DNA of 64,000 nt from Mesaphorura yosii (Eukaryota > Arthropoda > Collembola > Poduromorpha > Tullbergiidae), in the NCBI GenBank assembly GCA_009869945.1, contig WIXG01000287.1:37788-101787 (forward strand), in the 5' to 3' direction. Within the stretch, counting starts at the first letter, position 1. Each line of letters begins with the position of its first letter. This document shows positions 39,401-50,795 of the stretch, piece after piece. Under the pieces are notes generated by a model. That model was not told the origin of the DNA. It did no database searches and saw only the letters and a list, made by a program, of their open reading frames with translations. A program made the translations under genes and the position numbers.

Positions 39401-40596
39401 ATCCTTCAACATTACAACGCTAAGCGCTTTTTTGCAGGACCAACAATGCAGTTAATCTTTTGTTCGCTATAAAAGTCTACGGTGAGGTGGACAATTGGAG
39501 AGTTGCGAGTGGCCGACCGAAAAACACGAACGTGGCTCTCAAAATCGCATCGCGTCGTAGAAATTCCTGTTTCGCCATTGCATGATTGAAATCTGGCCAA
39601 TCTGGAAATATAAAACAAACAAACATTAAATTGGCATTTTACTGTTTGCGTGTTTGGCGTGAAAGTCAATAATGACATTTTAAGCAGGCGCTCCGTTTTA
39701 CGAGCAATAAAATTAAGAAGACATTAAAATTACGGTTTTCAATTAAGTGCCCGTCCCGTGATTTGTTTCCACACAGAATAAATTAAATGCTGACAATGAA
39801 ATGCAAGTCAAGAACAGTGAGAAGCGAACGCGAAAGAAGACGAAGACGCAGGGCAAATTGGTTTTGGATTCAAGAATCAAGACTTTACTTTACTCACTTT
39901 AACGAGAAACTGAAACTGAAGAGTACAATTCATTTTTTGCATTCATTCGCACTTGGCACTTGGCATTTCTTTCCCGAGCCAGGCAGACGAGAAGAGAAGC
40001 GTAGCGAAGAGATTTCTCCGTTCATTTTCATTCTCAATTGTGTTTTGGCCTGGCTTGGCTGGGCTCCGCTTCAGTTCGTGCCCCGTGCTGTATTTAACAA
40101 TCATCACTTTTAGTTGGCTACCAAACATTGCTCTTCTGATAACACAATCGCATTTCACATTCGTAGAAGTCCTGAGAACTGACGAAATTCGCACATCGCA
40201 TTGTTTCAACGACTGCAATTGTTAAAAAGTGCTCGTGGAAAAGGAAGGAACGCAGCAATTCTTGTACCATGTGAGACTTCTCGAAACTGAACCTGAAAAG
40301 TGCGTAACAGCCTTAATTTTAGTGCTTTAATGAACTTGTCAGTGATTTTCCTGTGAAACAAACGCAATCAAGCCGGATTTAATGTCTTAAATCCTTAAAT
40401 CCACTTCAGTGCGTGTTAGTGTTAATTAAGACTGACTGACTGGCGCATCGTCGAGGTTTTGGGAGCAAGAATCCAGTTTTCTAGTCCAAGTTAAACTGAT
40501 GTTCGTCCAGCCGAAAGGCATTGCCAACAGTGCCACGTCATGGATTTTAGTTAATTAGCTCTACATTTGCAAAATTAGCACGAATAGTGAGCAGAC
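36435..40596. other. about 4.2 kb non-coding DNA between the two collagen genes
   Basis: Nothing coding was recognised. AATAAA at about 37258-37263 is a candidate 3' end for the multiplexin transcript. The stretch at about 38100-38830 looks compositionally different from its surroundings (reported in findings). The right end should hold the promoter and 5' UTR of the short collagen gene. Confidence 0.5.
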
Positions 40597-43500
40597 ATGG
40601 AGTCAAGCACGACGAAGGCGAAGGCGAAGGACAGCCGCAGTCGCTGGAGGACTCATTCTGTGATAACGACGGGGACGGGGCTCCTGCTTCTTGTACTGGG
40701 ACACCTGACTCCGCTCTGCAGCTCCGAGCCTCTGGCCTTGGCTGAAAACGGAATTGGCAGTGGCTTGGCTCTAAGCGGACATCAAGTAAGCAGCGTTCTC
40801 TCACAGTTTGATGTCTAATTATCTCGATCTGCAGCTCGTAGCCTGCTAACTTTTAAACTTCGCATGAATTAAGTGCAAAGATTTATTAAGCAGCTAAGCA
40901 GTAAATTTCCTAGACCAACTGATCATCACGAACACGATTTTGCAGCCGTAATTAAACTTGTCTCTGATTCTTTATGAGACGAGACAACTTCTGCATTCTG
41001 CAGTTCTTCTCCGGCTGCTGTGCTGTGCGGGTGTAAAACTGATCGTGACCATGATCATGATCGTCATGAGCAGTCAGTTTTATTGTTCAAGCCGTTAAAA
41101 TCGCCATCGGAGATTTAATGTGCAATAAATTTTGCACTCGCCAGGCTGCCAATAAACATTAACTTCGACTCGACAGTCAAGAGTCAAGTTAATTCACAGT
41201 TGACTGACTTTATAATGAAGTGTCTGGAGTCGTGTCTGCTCAATCATTAATTAAGTCGTGAATTTTGCGCCACGCGCAAAATGAGCCACATGAGTTGAAT
41301 GGCTTAAAATAGTTTTCGCATTAGCATAACGCATTCTGCAGTTTTAGCCAAATTTTTGCCAGGCTGAGGTAAAACAGCGCCCAAACACGCCAAGCAGATA
41401 TTTGTCTTCTGTTTAGTGTATCCGTAAAAATTGAGAATGTCACTGATAAGCGAAGCAAGCCACAGCACTCTTACGAATTACGCCATACGCGTGTTCTTTT
41501 ACACTGCGCTGCATGTCAAATCACTGAATTAAATTTCCGCAACCGCAACTCAAAGCAAATAGCAAACAAACACACTACACAAAGCACGAGTCATGTAACG
41601 CAATTAAAGTCAGGCTTGTGCCAAAATCCTTGTAAATCTGATCCCGCAATGCCAAAAATGGTTCGGACGCGCCGGACGGGCAAGAAAATGAATTTATGGG
41701 TCAGAAAGGCCAAGAATCAAGAAAACGATGGCTGAATGAATGAATGAAATTGTAAAAATGTAATCTTAATCTTAATCGTGTGGCCGAACATCTTCATCTT
41801 CATTTTTCCCGCATCCTCATCTGCTTGGACTGAATTAAAATAAATCATACTTCATACCACACGAAAGAAAGAAGGCCCACATAGTATAATTTCGCCATAA
41901 ATATTTCTGCTGTAGCTTGTTGCCTGCTCAAAAATTGGTTTCGCGAGTCGCGAGTCAGGCAACGAATTTACAGGCAGACAGGCGTTTAGTGCTAATTTAT
42001 GGCCCGAGCAATGCTGCTTAAATCAAGTTTCTTGGTTGGTTTTCGTCTTTCGTGTCCATTTCATAATAGAAATCTTGTTTACACTTTAATTCTTTTCTCT
42101 TCTGGCACTCAGGTTCCTTCACCAGAGACGGACTCGGACGCAGGCGGCGAGGGCGACTGCAGCAAATGCGCTGCCAACATCACCAGACAAATCTTCACAC
42201 GTCTCCCGACGCTAATTGAAGTATGTACACAAACACTTGGCTCGAATTTTACGTGCTGATAGCCAAAAACGCGTTGAGATTTTGATTAAAACGTGAAATT
42301 TCCAACAAATCCATTTTTGGTCTGATTTTTACAATTTCCTCGATGTGTCGTCCTTTAACAAGTCGAATAAACTTCTGTCCTGTCACAAATCACGTGAATA
42401 AGAATAAGAATGAATTCCGGTATCGCTTGATTATGATTACTGAATTCTTTATTAATCATAACGCTTATTTTGGCTTGTTGAAATTTCCGATTTGTTGTGG
42501 CGCAGGCGATCGGACAGGACGAGCGCACGCGGTGGAGCTTTCGAGGGCCGAAAGGCGAGGCGGGGAGTGATGGGCCGGAAGGGGTTCAAGGAATCCCTGG
42601 TCCGCCGGGCCAGAGAGGAGAAATGGGCGTCGATGGCCTACCGGGACCCGTCGGGCCGCAGGGCGACGTGGGACCACCTGGTGATTTGGTAAGTCGTAAG
42701 CAAAAAACAATATCCGACATGCTTAAATCGAGTCCCAATTGGCTGGCGAGCACTCTGAACTTTGTTTTCCCTCATCTGTCGCAGGGACCGCCTGGACCCA
42801 AAGGCCAGAAAGGAGAGCCTGCCCCGATGCTCTACGCGCGGAGGATTTACAACGGGGAAGTGGTTGAGATAAAAGGCGAGAAGGGCGAGAGCGGATACGC
42901 TGGACACGCCGGGCCCAAAGGAGAGCGAGGCTACCCAGTAAGCTAACCAAATACTCCTGAAATCTGCTGGTCAGCTAATCAACTAGTAAGAGTTACGAGT
43001 TTTCGCCAATTAAAGGGACTGGCCGTATCCATCAAAGGTGCCAAGGGTGAGCCGTGTCTTCTTCCCAATCTCGATGAGATTCGTGGCCATCCAGGTACGA
43101 TAATGATACCAAGCCATTAACAAAGGCCTGGCGCCAAAACTTCTTACATTCGGTCTGAGTTTTTGCGTTGATTAACTACCCGCCTTCCCTTTCAGGGCCT
43201 CGTGGACCACCAGGACCCCCGGGCTTTTGTAGGCGGTGCAAATTGAAGAAGAAAATGATTGAAGTCGATGGTCGTATGATTGAGAGTGACGTAGAGGGGC
43301 CTGTGTACATTCCCCATCCCGGCCCGCCCGGTCCTCCAGGGATAAGCGTGGTGGGAGAGCCAGGCCCGCCAGGTAAGGAGAATTGCAATTACAATTTTTC
43401 CTGTGTGCTTTTGCGTAATAGAGCCTGCTATTTTCATCGATTTCCATATTCATTTCATTTGACTTTGCTTGCAGGCCCGCCAGGAGCTCCCGGCACGGTG

Positions 43501-44057
43501 CACGTACCCGAGAAGCAGGAAATAGTCACTTTTCCGACGGAGCGGCACATGCAGGTCAGATTTTCGTTAGCCTTGTACTAGCCATTACAACTTTATTAAT
43601 TCTTTCCATTTCATCGTGCTGCTTTGATTTTTTTTACTGGCGTCTGCTCTGCGTTTAAACATGCATTGGAAGTTGATTCATTTCTTCCTGGCGCGTTCCT
43701 GTTTCGTTTTTCAGGCCTACGACCAAAGCCCTCCAGGCACGCTGATCTACACAACTGAAGAGGATAAACTGTTTATTCGGACGCGGAGGGGCTGGAACGA
43801 AATTGAGGTACTTCATGTTAAAGCTGTGGCCTGTCACCGTCCTTAATTCTATTTGATTGCAATTCTGTCTGCAGCTTGGAAGATTCGTGGCCCCAGCCCG
43901 TCAGTCGTCGGCGTCGCATTCACCGTGGCACATTTACACTGACAACCCCGCCACGGCCACGGACAGAGATCGAGACAGAGCAAACCCACGCGAGCTGAAT
44001 CAACGCGCCCGTGAAACTTACTACCATCGAAACCCTCGGCCAAGTCCAAGACAATAG
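40597..44057 (+). CDS. short multiplexin-like collagen with trimerisation domain, no TSPN and no endostatin
   Basis: Exons: 40597-40785, 42113-42220, 42506-42688, 42785-42937, 43016-43094, 43196-43372, 43475-43554, 43715-43807, 43875-44057. All junctions keep frame (414 residues). Residues 1-63 hold a basic start, a hydrophobic signal or anchor core ([20 protein letters not shown]) and a linker. A short domain with a CSKC motif follows, then an interrupted Gly-X-Y region with RGP and KGE triplets and a CRRCKLKKK interruption. Next is a trimerisation segment ([20 protein letters not shown]) closely like that of collagens XV/XVIII, and finally an Arg/Pro-rich tail ([17 protein letters not shown]). 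It lies about 4 kb after the full multiplexin on the same strand and looks like a tandem relative that kept the middle but not the ends. Family length is normally over 1,000 residues. AATAAA at about 44249 suits its 3' end. It may be secreted or a type II membrane protein. Confidence 0.85.
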
Positions 44058-44317
44058 CGCCCGGCTCCTGTCAGCTTAATTCTCCCTTGCGATTCGTATC
44101 TCGTCTTTCAAGACCGTAATTAGCGTGCGTAATTAGTAATTTGCCAAGATTTTCATGTTCCTCTCCATCATTGTGCTAAAGAGTCAGCCGAAATTGTCAA
44201 ATCAGTGTTCATTGTCGATATTGCCCAACTGCCATTGGAACATTTGCCAATAAATTGTGAAACGTGAATACATGAACTAAACTAATAAATTAAAAAAAGG
44301 TGCACTAAAGCTAAAGC

Positions 44318-45978
44318 TTATGGAATCGTGAAGTCGATGAGAGTTCCATTCAGCCTCACATTCTCCAGCCGCATCGAATCGACGTATTCTATGACGTTGT
44401 CTAGCTGAACGCCGCTAAACGAGCAGTTTCTTAGGACGATGTCTTGGATGACCGACGTGCCCGGGGTCGGGTAGCCCTTCACGAAGATAGCGTGCTCCGT
44501 CTTTTTCGCGACGTGCACGTTTTCGATGACGACGTTCCGCAGGATCGGGACGAACGGCGCGTCGGGCCCTTCCTCATAGTAGTAATCGACTTCCAGCGCC
44601 GCCTTCGCTACGGTCCCGATGTTGATGTTGCGAATGTAAATATTTTCGAGCGTCCCGCCTCGCATCGCGTTGTTCTTCACGCGGATGGCCTGATCGAGAT
44701 TTGGACTGTTGAGTGTGCAGTCTTCGAAGAAAACGTTCTTCACTCCGCCGGAAATGCAGCTGCCAAGCGTGAGCGCGCCGTGGCCGTCTTTCATTGTGCA
44801 GCCTGCCAGAATTAAGAAAAACGTCGGTCAGCTCACAGACGGCGAATGCTGGAAATTCAAATTCACGCCGTAGCTGTAGGCGCCATTTATTTTCTTACCT
44901 TGCACGACGATATTTTCTGAGCTCACATTCACACGTCGCCCATCGCCATTCCGCCCGGATTTGATCGCGATATCGTCGTCGCCCGAGTCAAAGTACACGT
45001 CTTTGATGAGGACATCCTTGCAGGACTCCGGGTCGACTCCGTCGGAGTTCGGGCCGTGACTGATGATGGAAATACTGTCAATCATTACGTTTTCGCAGAG
45101 GACCGGGTGCACGATCCACATCGGAGAGTCCAGAATACGAATCTGTTGGAATTAATTCAAGATTTACGATAAGGAAAATAAAAAATTAAACAGTGGCAAA
45201 ATTTAAAAATCTAAAAGGCGCAGGCGGCTTACTCCTTGAATGAGAATATTCTTGCTCCTGTACGGCTGAATCATTTGTGGGCGGAGGTAATGCCCGGGTC
45301 CAAAAATGCGGTCCTTCACTTCCGTCCCATTTTCGGCCATCTCAAAAAGCGCATTTCGGTCGTTGTCCTGGATTGGGTCGCCGGGGACCCAGCCACAGGC
45401 CTCCTTATGGGTGACGCCACGCCCCTTCCACAACCACCAGCCGTTCCTGCTACAGTCGCAGTTGCCGTCGAGTGTCCCGCGCCCGGTGATGGCGATGTTC
45501 TCCTCTTCGAAGGCGTACACGAACGGCGAATAATTGTAGAGTTCGATGCCTTCCCAGCGGGTATACACGAGCGGGTACTTCGTCGTGTCGCGGGTGAAGC
45601 GGAGCGTCGCGCCCAAGGCAAGGTTCAAGTTGACATTGCTCTTCAGGTAAATTGCGCCCGTGATAAACACGCCCGGAGGGACATGCACGGTCCCACCGCC
45701 CTGAATGGACACGGATTCGATGGCGAAGTTGATGGCCCGCGTGTTGTCGATGGAGCAGTCGTTTGGCACGGCGCCGTACTGAGTGATCGACACGGTTCGG
45801 CTGGGGAATGTCGGCGGCACGATGCGGGAGAGGATTTCAGGCACCATGTCCCAAGGATCTTGTGCTGCAAAAGTCAAATTTATTGCATTAAGGAACCAAG
45901 CTACCTTTAATTCTAGAGTTCAGTTAACCTACCAGAAGCAACGGCCAGCAGGCCAATTGCGAATATCACAGTCTTCAT
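44318..45978 (-). CDS. secreted GH28 polygalacturonase (pectin-degrading glycoside hydrolase)
   Basis: Exons on the minus strand: 45978-45933, 45864-45233, 45142-44899, 44802-44318 (468 residues, frame kept throughout). Exon 1 encodes a signal peptide (MKTVIFAIGLLAVAS, cleaved near AQD). The rest is a right-handed beta-helix of family GH28, which hydrolyses alpha-1,4-galacturonan in pectin. Catalytic motifs are all present: NSDGVD, SGDDDIAIKSG, DGHG and IRVK (the canonical RIK site). WW-W and Cys-rich segments near residues 150-180 resemble bacterial and plant exo-type enzymes more than fungal endo-enzymes. GH28 is not an ancestral animal family. Spliceosomal introns and a signal peptide show it is a nuclear gene, not contamination. 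It is convergent with the short collagen gene (260 bp apart). Exo versus endo action cannot be told by eye. Confidence 0.93.
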
Positions 45979-46910
45979 TTTTGCGAAGTGCAGTGCAAAA
46001 TAGCAGCAGTAGCAGGCGGACTTCTTCAGAGCTGCAAGTCTGAATGCGTGAGTTGGAGAATTCAGCCGGTGATTAAATACTCTGGCACTTGCGAATTACG
46101 AAATCACATGGCCCACGGCCGTTACGTAAAAAGTAGTTTCAACTTTTGCAGTCCAAACCCCTCCAAACCTGAAACATAATATTTAGATTGGAGATAAGCG
46201 CAAGCACCTTGCAAAATTTCAGTTTCAGTCGCACTTTCTGGAGTGGTTCGACCGTTCGACGGCTGTCTCTGTCCAATTACTGCATTAGTATTAACTTCAA
46301 CATTTAACTGCACTCACCTTCGCTTAGCATTTGCGAGCGGCACGAATTAATTCCACTTCAAATTGTCGAGTCACTTGACTGACTTTAACATTCTTTTCTG
46401 CTCTGCAATAAATCGTGGGCAGGAATTTCAGAATTCAAGGCTGATGGTGATGACTGAGGCTTTTGTCAATCAAGTCCCGTTTGATTTTCATCCAAATTAT
46501 TGTGTGTCGTGTCCCATTCTCGTTCCAGCCCCAACATTATCATCGTATCGCATGTCCCGTTTCGGGAAATACACACCTGCCATTGATGTACGTGATGCTG
46601 CTCACCGTGCACTCCTGATTTGGTGACGCAGGGCAGAACGGCAGAAGTGGCAGAAGAGTACCAGGCTGAAACTAGTAAGTGTTCAAGTGCACCGTCAATG
46701 TCACTGTCAGATTGTCATCACAAATCAAGTCGGATTACGAAAAATTTGCAGCTGGTAGCTGTTCTTTCCATATCAGTAACGGATTTATTTAGAATTCAGA
46801 GCCCTCGTCGATCAAAAAGTCATATTTCTGCTAATTCAGGTAATTGTAATTGTGTAGCAAGTTTCATTTTACATGAAGGGCCTGGCCTGCCTAGCCTGGC
46901 TTAATTACGG
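45979..46910. other. intergenic region upstream of the polygalacturonase and downstream of the GTSF1-like gene
   Basis: No coding exon was recognised. A TATTTAA-like box read on the minus strand at about 46072-46079, some 95 bp above the GH28 start codon, could be its TATA element; this is weak evidence. Confidence 0.35.
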
Positions 46911-47396
46911 TTAGAATTTGCTCTGTTTGTTCTCCGCAATGAATTTCGCCATGAACGCTGGCATCCCAGCCTTCGGTGCCTTCGAACCACTCGCTGGTGT
47001 TGGTGGCTGATCTGGGCTTTTAAGTGCTTGTTCCGCCGGTGATTCCTGCTGATTCTGCTGATCAGCAGATTTCTTGACCAGATCTCGTGGGTTCAATGAA
47101 AATGAACCGCCATTCGCGCTCTGTGTGAAGATCCACTGCTTGAATTCAGCACATCCTTCCAAATGAGCCTCCATCGTGGTCAAATCCACTCGAATCCAGT
47201 GCGATGCGTTGAAAGAGCAGCGCCTGACGAGGTGCGCGAGCTCGGGGTGCTGCTGGCGGCACCTGAAGACGTGATCCACGCTGTGGCGCCCGCCCTTGTG
47301 CGTGTGGGTTGGGTCGAAGGGGCATACCGTCCGGTCGTAGATCGTCCCGACGTTGGCTGCCAGCATGGGGTTGTACGGCGAAGGAGAAGGCTCCAT
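46911..47396 (-). CDS. GTSF1-like protein with two CHHC zinc fingers
   Basis: A single open segment of 161 residues, taken from the first ATG (MEPSPSPYNP). Two zinc fingers fit the CHHC pattern C-x5-H-x10/11-H-x3-C exactly: C25, H31, H42, C46 and C60, H66, H78, C82. The tail is Gln/Pro/Ser-rich with a lysine-rich end (FIAENKQSKF). The pair of adjacent fingers at the N-terminus and the total length match gametocyte-specific factor 1 (Drosophila Asterix family), nuclear partners of Piwi proteins in transposon silencing. CHHC fingers also occur singly in U11-48K and TRMT13, but those proteins are much longer. The gene is divergent from the IGF2BP gene, with 0.9 kb between start codons. An upstream non-coding exon is possible because a splice acceptor-like CAG precedes the ATG by 15 bp. 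The piRNA role is inferred from the family only. Confidence 0.8.
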   Translation of the reverse strand: MEPSPSPYNPMLAANVGTIYDRTVCPFDPTHTHKGGRHSVDHVFRCRQQHPELAHLVRRCSFNASHWIRVDLTTMEAHLEGCAEFKQWIFTQSANGGSFSLNPRDLVKKSADQQNQQESPAEQALKSPDQPPTPASGSKAPKAGMPAFMAKFIAENKQSKF

Positions 47397-48306
47397 GTGA
47401 TGGCGAAACACTGAAGTCGAGTTCAAAATTGCTGATCTCTAAATGCAAATAAATCAAAAACTTCAACTACTTCGTTCAAAGCCGCAAGATATCTGAATAC
47501 CTGAAGAAAGTACCTCCGAAATGCTATAATTCGAAAAGAAAGCAAGCGGCGAGGGCAGAACAGATGATTTCATTTCTATTCTAATCATTCACATTCTCAT
47601 CTTCCTTTGTCTCATCTTCATCGACCGCAAAGCCAATTACAACATTCGATCATACCGCAAATGTGGAATCCTTGTTTTGTAATATCTCTGGTTTGATTTT
47701 GTTGTATTTTTGTAATCATTGACCTCATTCAATACGATGGACCCGAGAACCCTGAAGATTGAAGATCATGATTCAGATTCCGTTGTTTCTTGCGTCTTGC
47801 CTAGAGAGTTCACGAACTCGCGAACTTTCCTTCCACATTTTCCAGCGCAGCAGCTGAGTTGAAGAAAGTCTGCACGATGTTGCTGTTGCTCTTGGAGCCA
47901 GCGGGGTCAACGAACTCGGGCAAAAACATGAAATGTAAGCAAAAGCAAAACAAACGCGTCTTGCATTGCGAATTGCAGTGCGAACGCGAATGAATAAAGT
48001 TGCGAACTTTCGTTTGAGGGTGAAGTCATCTTTGCCTTCAGTTTGTGTTCATCTTTCGTTCGCTCAAGTTGTCGTTTCGTTTGTCATTCTTCGTTTGTCT
48101 TCGCGTATCTGACTCGTGTCAGTTTCGGTGAAAGGAACCTGGAAACTCTCGTCCTGTCCTTATCAGCAGATAATCAGCTATTCTGATCTCTAGTAAGCAG
48201 ATCCGACAATTTCCAGAGACCCAAATTTGGATGCAGGGTCAATTTTCCAGTATTTCATTCTCTAGAACGTGAAAACGTGATCGAAATCGAAGAGCCCCTC
48301 GTCAAG
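47397..48306. other. divergent intergenic region between GTSF1-like and IGF2BP genes
   Basis: No coding exon was seen. It presumably holds two promoters or 5'-UTR introns. A TCTAG acceptor-like site about 40 bp before the IGF2BP start suggests a 5'-UTR exon boundary there. Confidence 0.4.
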
Positions 48307-50795
48307 ATGGCTTCTCGAGAGTACACGCTGAGCAAACTGTATGTCGGCAATCTGCCGCTTGAAACGACGGAGGTTATGTTTGCAAATCATCTCTCCAGCT
48401 GCAATGAACTGGACATGAATCGGGTGGTGAAGATTTCCGTGAAGAAAGGCTACGGATTTGTCGAATGCCTCGATCAAGTCACTACCGATTTGAGTAAGTT
48501 GATCCGATCCGTAAGTGAGTGTGACCTTCCGGAAAAATCGTGCTAAAATTCCCGTTCTTATTTTGTGCAGTAATCGACAAGTTCCACGGAACACCATTCT
48601 ATGGAACCGTGTTAAGCGTCGAACCTGCGGCTACAACCAAACTCGGTGGCCGCGATCTTCCCGTTCGCGTCGTCTTCTCTACGACCGGTAATTGCAACTT
48701 CATAAGCTATTTGTACTTCTTTGTTCGTTTTTCATCTGCATTACGAAATTTGCTCTTCTCTTTGTGTTGCAGAACCGCAAGACATCACGGAAGAAGATGT
48801 GCAGGACATCATTGGCAACTGGGGTGGCGAAATCAAGTCCGTTCAACGCAGAGCGGACGTGACGGGCATCCACGGCGGAAGCGTCGCTTTCATTGCCACT
48901 CTGGCGAAAGGTCAAAATGGAGAGGAACTCGTCTCCAAGTTTAATGGAACCACGACCAAGTCTGGCGTCCACATGAAGGTGAAGATTGTTGGGCGACTTG
49001 CGCGAGCCAGTAAGTATTTAAGTCGTATTTTTAATATTCACATGATGACGCAAATTATTTAACTTTTTCGCCTCTTGCAGACAACACCGAAAGAAACTTC
49101 GATTCCAGGGCAAATCGTTCAGGAAGCTACTCCAAAATAACGAGCCAGGAATTTCCACTGAGGATCTTGGTTACAAGCGATATGTAGGTTGATTCACGAA
49201 GTTTGAACTAAATTAATACAGTGCAATGGGATCAAACGCTTTTGGTTTCTGCTCGCTGTAGGATCGGAGCCATCATTGGAAGGGCAGGAGCCACAATCAA
49301 AGACCTTACGATGACGTGCGACGCCCGAGTTGACATTCTGAAAGCTCAACCGATTAGGCATTTCCACGGAAGTGATAAGGCGGAGAAAATAATCACAATC
49401 CTTGGAATCCCGGAAAATGCAACAAAGGCGTGCAAAAAAATCCTGGAAATCTTGGCAGAGGATGCCAGCAACACAAAAACCAACTCGGAGGCTGATATTT
49501 CTCTTCGAATTCTGGTAAGATTATCTAAATCACATTAAAATTATGTATTTAGAAGGCTTTCACAAGTTTATCTTAACTTTCTTCACTTAACAGGCGTACA
49601 ACAGTCTGATTGGACGCGTCATCGGAAAAGGCGGTGGAAATATTCGCAAAATTATGGAAGACACTCAAACGAAGATTCAAGTCTCAAACCAGACGGAGTA
49701 TCAAACGACGTACTGGCAGGGCTTCAAGGATTCTGATCGCATCATCACAATTCGTGGATCCATCGAAGGCATGAGCCAGGCTGAAGCGCTTGTGACCGCC
49801 AAACTCCGCACCGCCTTCGACGCTGATGTCCTCTCAAAAGTGGAGCGAGTTGTTCCATCGGCTGCGTTCGATGGCCGAGTTGGACTTCAATCACTTCAAT
49901 TTCCAGACGACTTGCTTCTTGCTCGAAATCCATTGAGCTATGGCTGGCTGGCTCCTTCCGATTATCCACACAGCTTGAAGTCGGAAGTGACCACGACTTA
50001 TCTTTATGGTAAATAATAATAATCATTTGCGGCTTGTTTAACTTGATTAGATTAACTTTATTCTTGCTTCTTGCATTTGCAGTGCCTCCCCAGACAGTCG
50101 GTTGCCTGATTGGAGCAAAGGGAGCCACCATAAAGGAAATGAACCGAGCATCCGGGGCCACAATCAAGATCGAGAAGGTCAAGGACGGGAGCGGCAGAAA
50201 CCCGGAGGACGACGCACGCGCCGATCATCGCGTGACCATCGTTGGGCCCGGCGACTGTCACACACGGGCTCAGTGGCTCATCTTCGAAAGACTCCGATCT
50301 TCTGGGCTCATTCAGTCAGCTGGCGAACTGAAGTTCACTGTCGAAATGACGGTAAGCCAAAATTCAAGAAAATTCAGGTAACGGGCTTTGTTCTTAACTA
50401 TTTCGCTTGCAAATGCAATGCAGGTTCCGTCTCGCTACGTCGGACGTCTGATTGGCAAGGCTGGTAGACGCATTCAGGAGTTCCAGCAGCAGACGCTGAC
50501 TACAATCAAGTTTGTACCGTTCACACACTCGGCAGACATCGTTGCGTCGCATTCTGGAGCGGGCGACAGCCCCTACACGCTAGCTCGGATCCACGGGACG
50601 GCCTTCCACGTTCTCGCCGCCGAGTCGAGAATCCGCAACCACATCTACGACTTCATCCAGCGTTCCGGCAAGTACGGAGGAGGCATTTTCGGGCAAACTG
50701 GCGCTGGCGTCGCTGGCACTCCAGGAAACCTCTTTTACATGTCACCGTCTCCGCCACAGCGCCTTGGGGCCCTGACCACGGCCATGGCCATGTAA
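48307..50795 (+). CDS. Imp: IGF2BP/Imp mRNA-binding protein (two RRMs, four KH domains)
   Basis: Exons: 48307-48493, 48571-48687, 48773-49009, 49081-49183, 49262-49514, 49594-50008, 50083-50351, 50424-50795 (650 residues, frame kept). RRM1 shows RNP2 (LYVGNL, residues 11-16) and RNP1 (KGYGFVEC, 47-54). A more degenerate RRM2 covers about residues 100-180. Four KH domains follow with intact GxxG loops: IIGRAG (about 220), VIGKGG (about 306), LIGAKG (about 444) and LIGKAG (about 534). This RRM-RRM-KH4 order is diagnostic of IGF2BP/Imp, a cytoplasmic regulator of mRNA transport, stability and translation. Arthropod Imp proteins may lack or degrade RRMs, so keeping both is notable. The ATG at 48307 is chosen because RRM1 begins nine residues later. 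The C-terminus (QTGAGVAGTPGNLFYMSP) is short and not Gln-rich. The product is slightly longer than vertebrate homologues because of a long KH2-KH3 linker. Confidence 0.94.

Noticed and set aside
45236-45910. 224-codon plus-strand open frame opposite the polygalacturonase
   Set aside because: It mirrors the coding exon of the GH28 gene, whose catalytic motifs prove the minus-strand frame is the real one.
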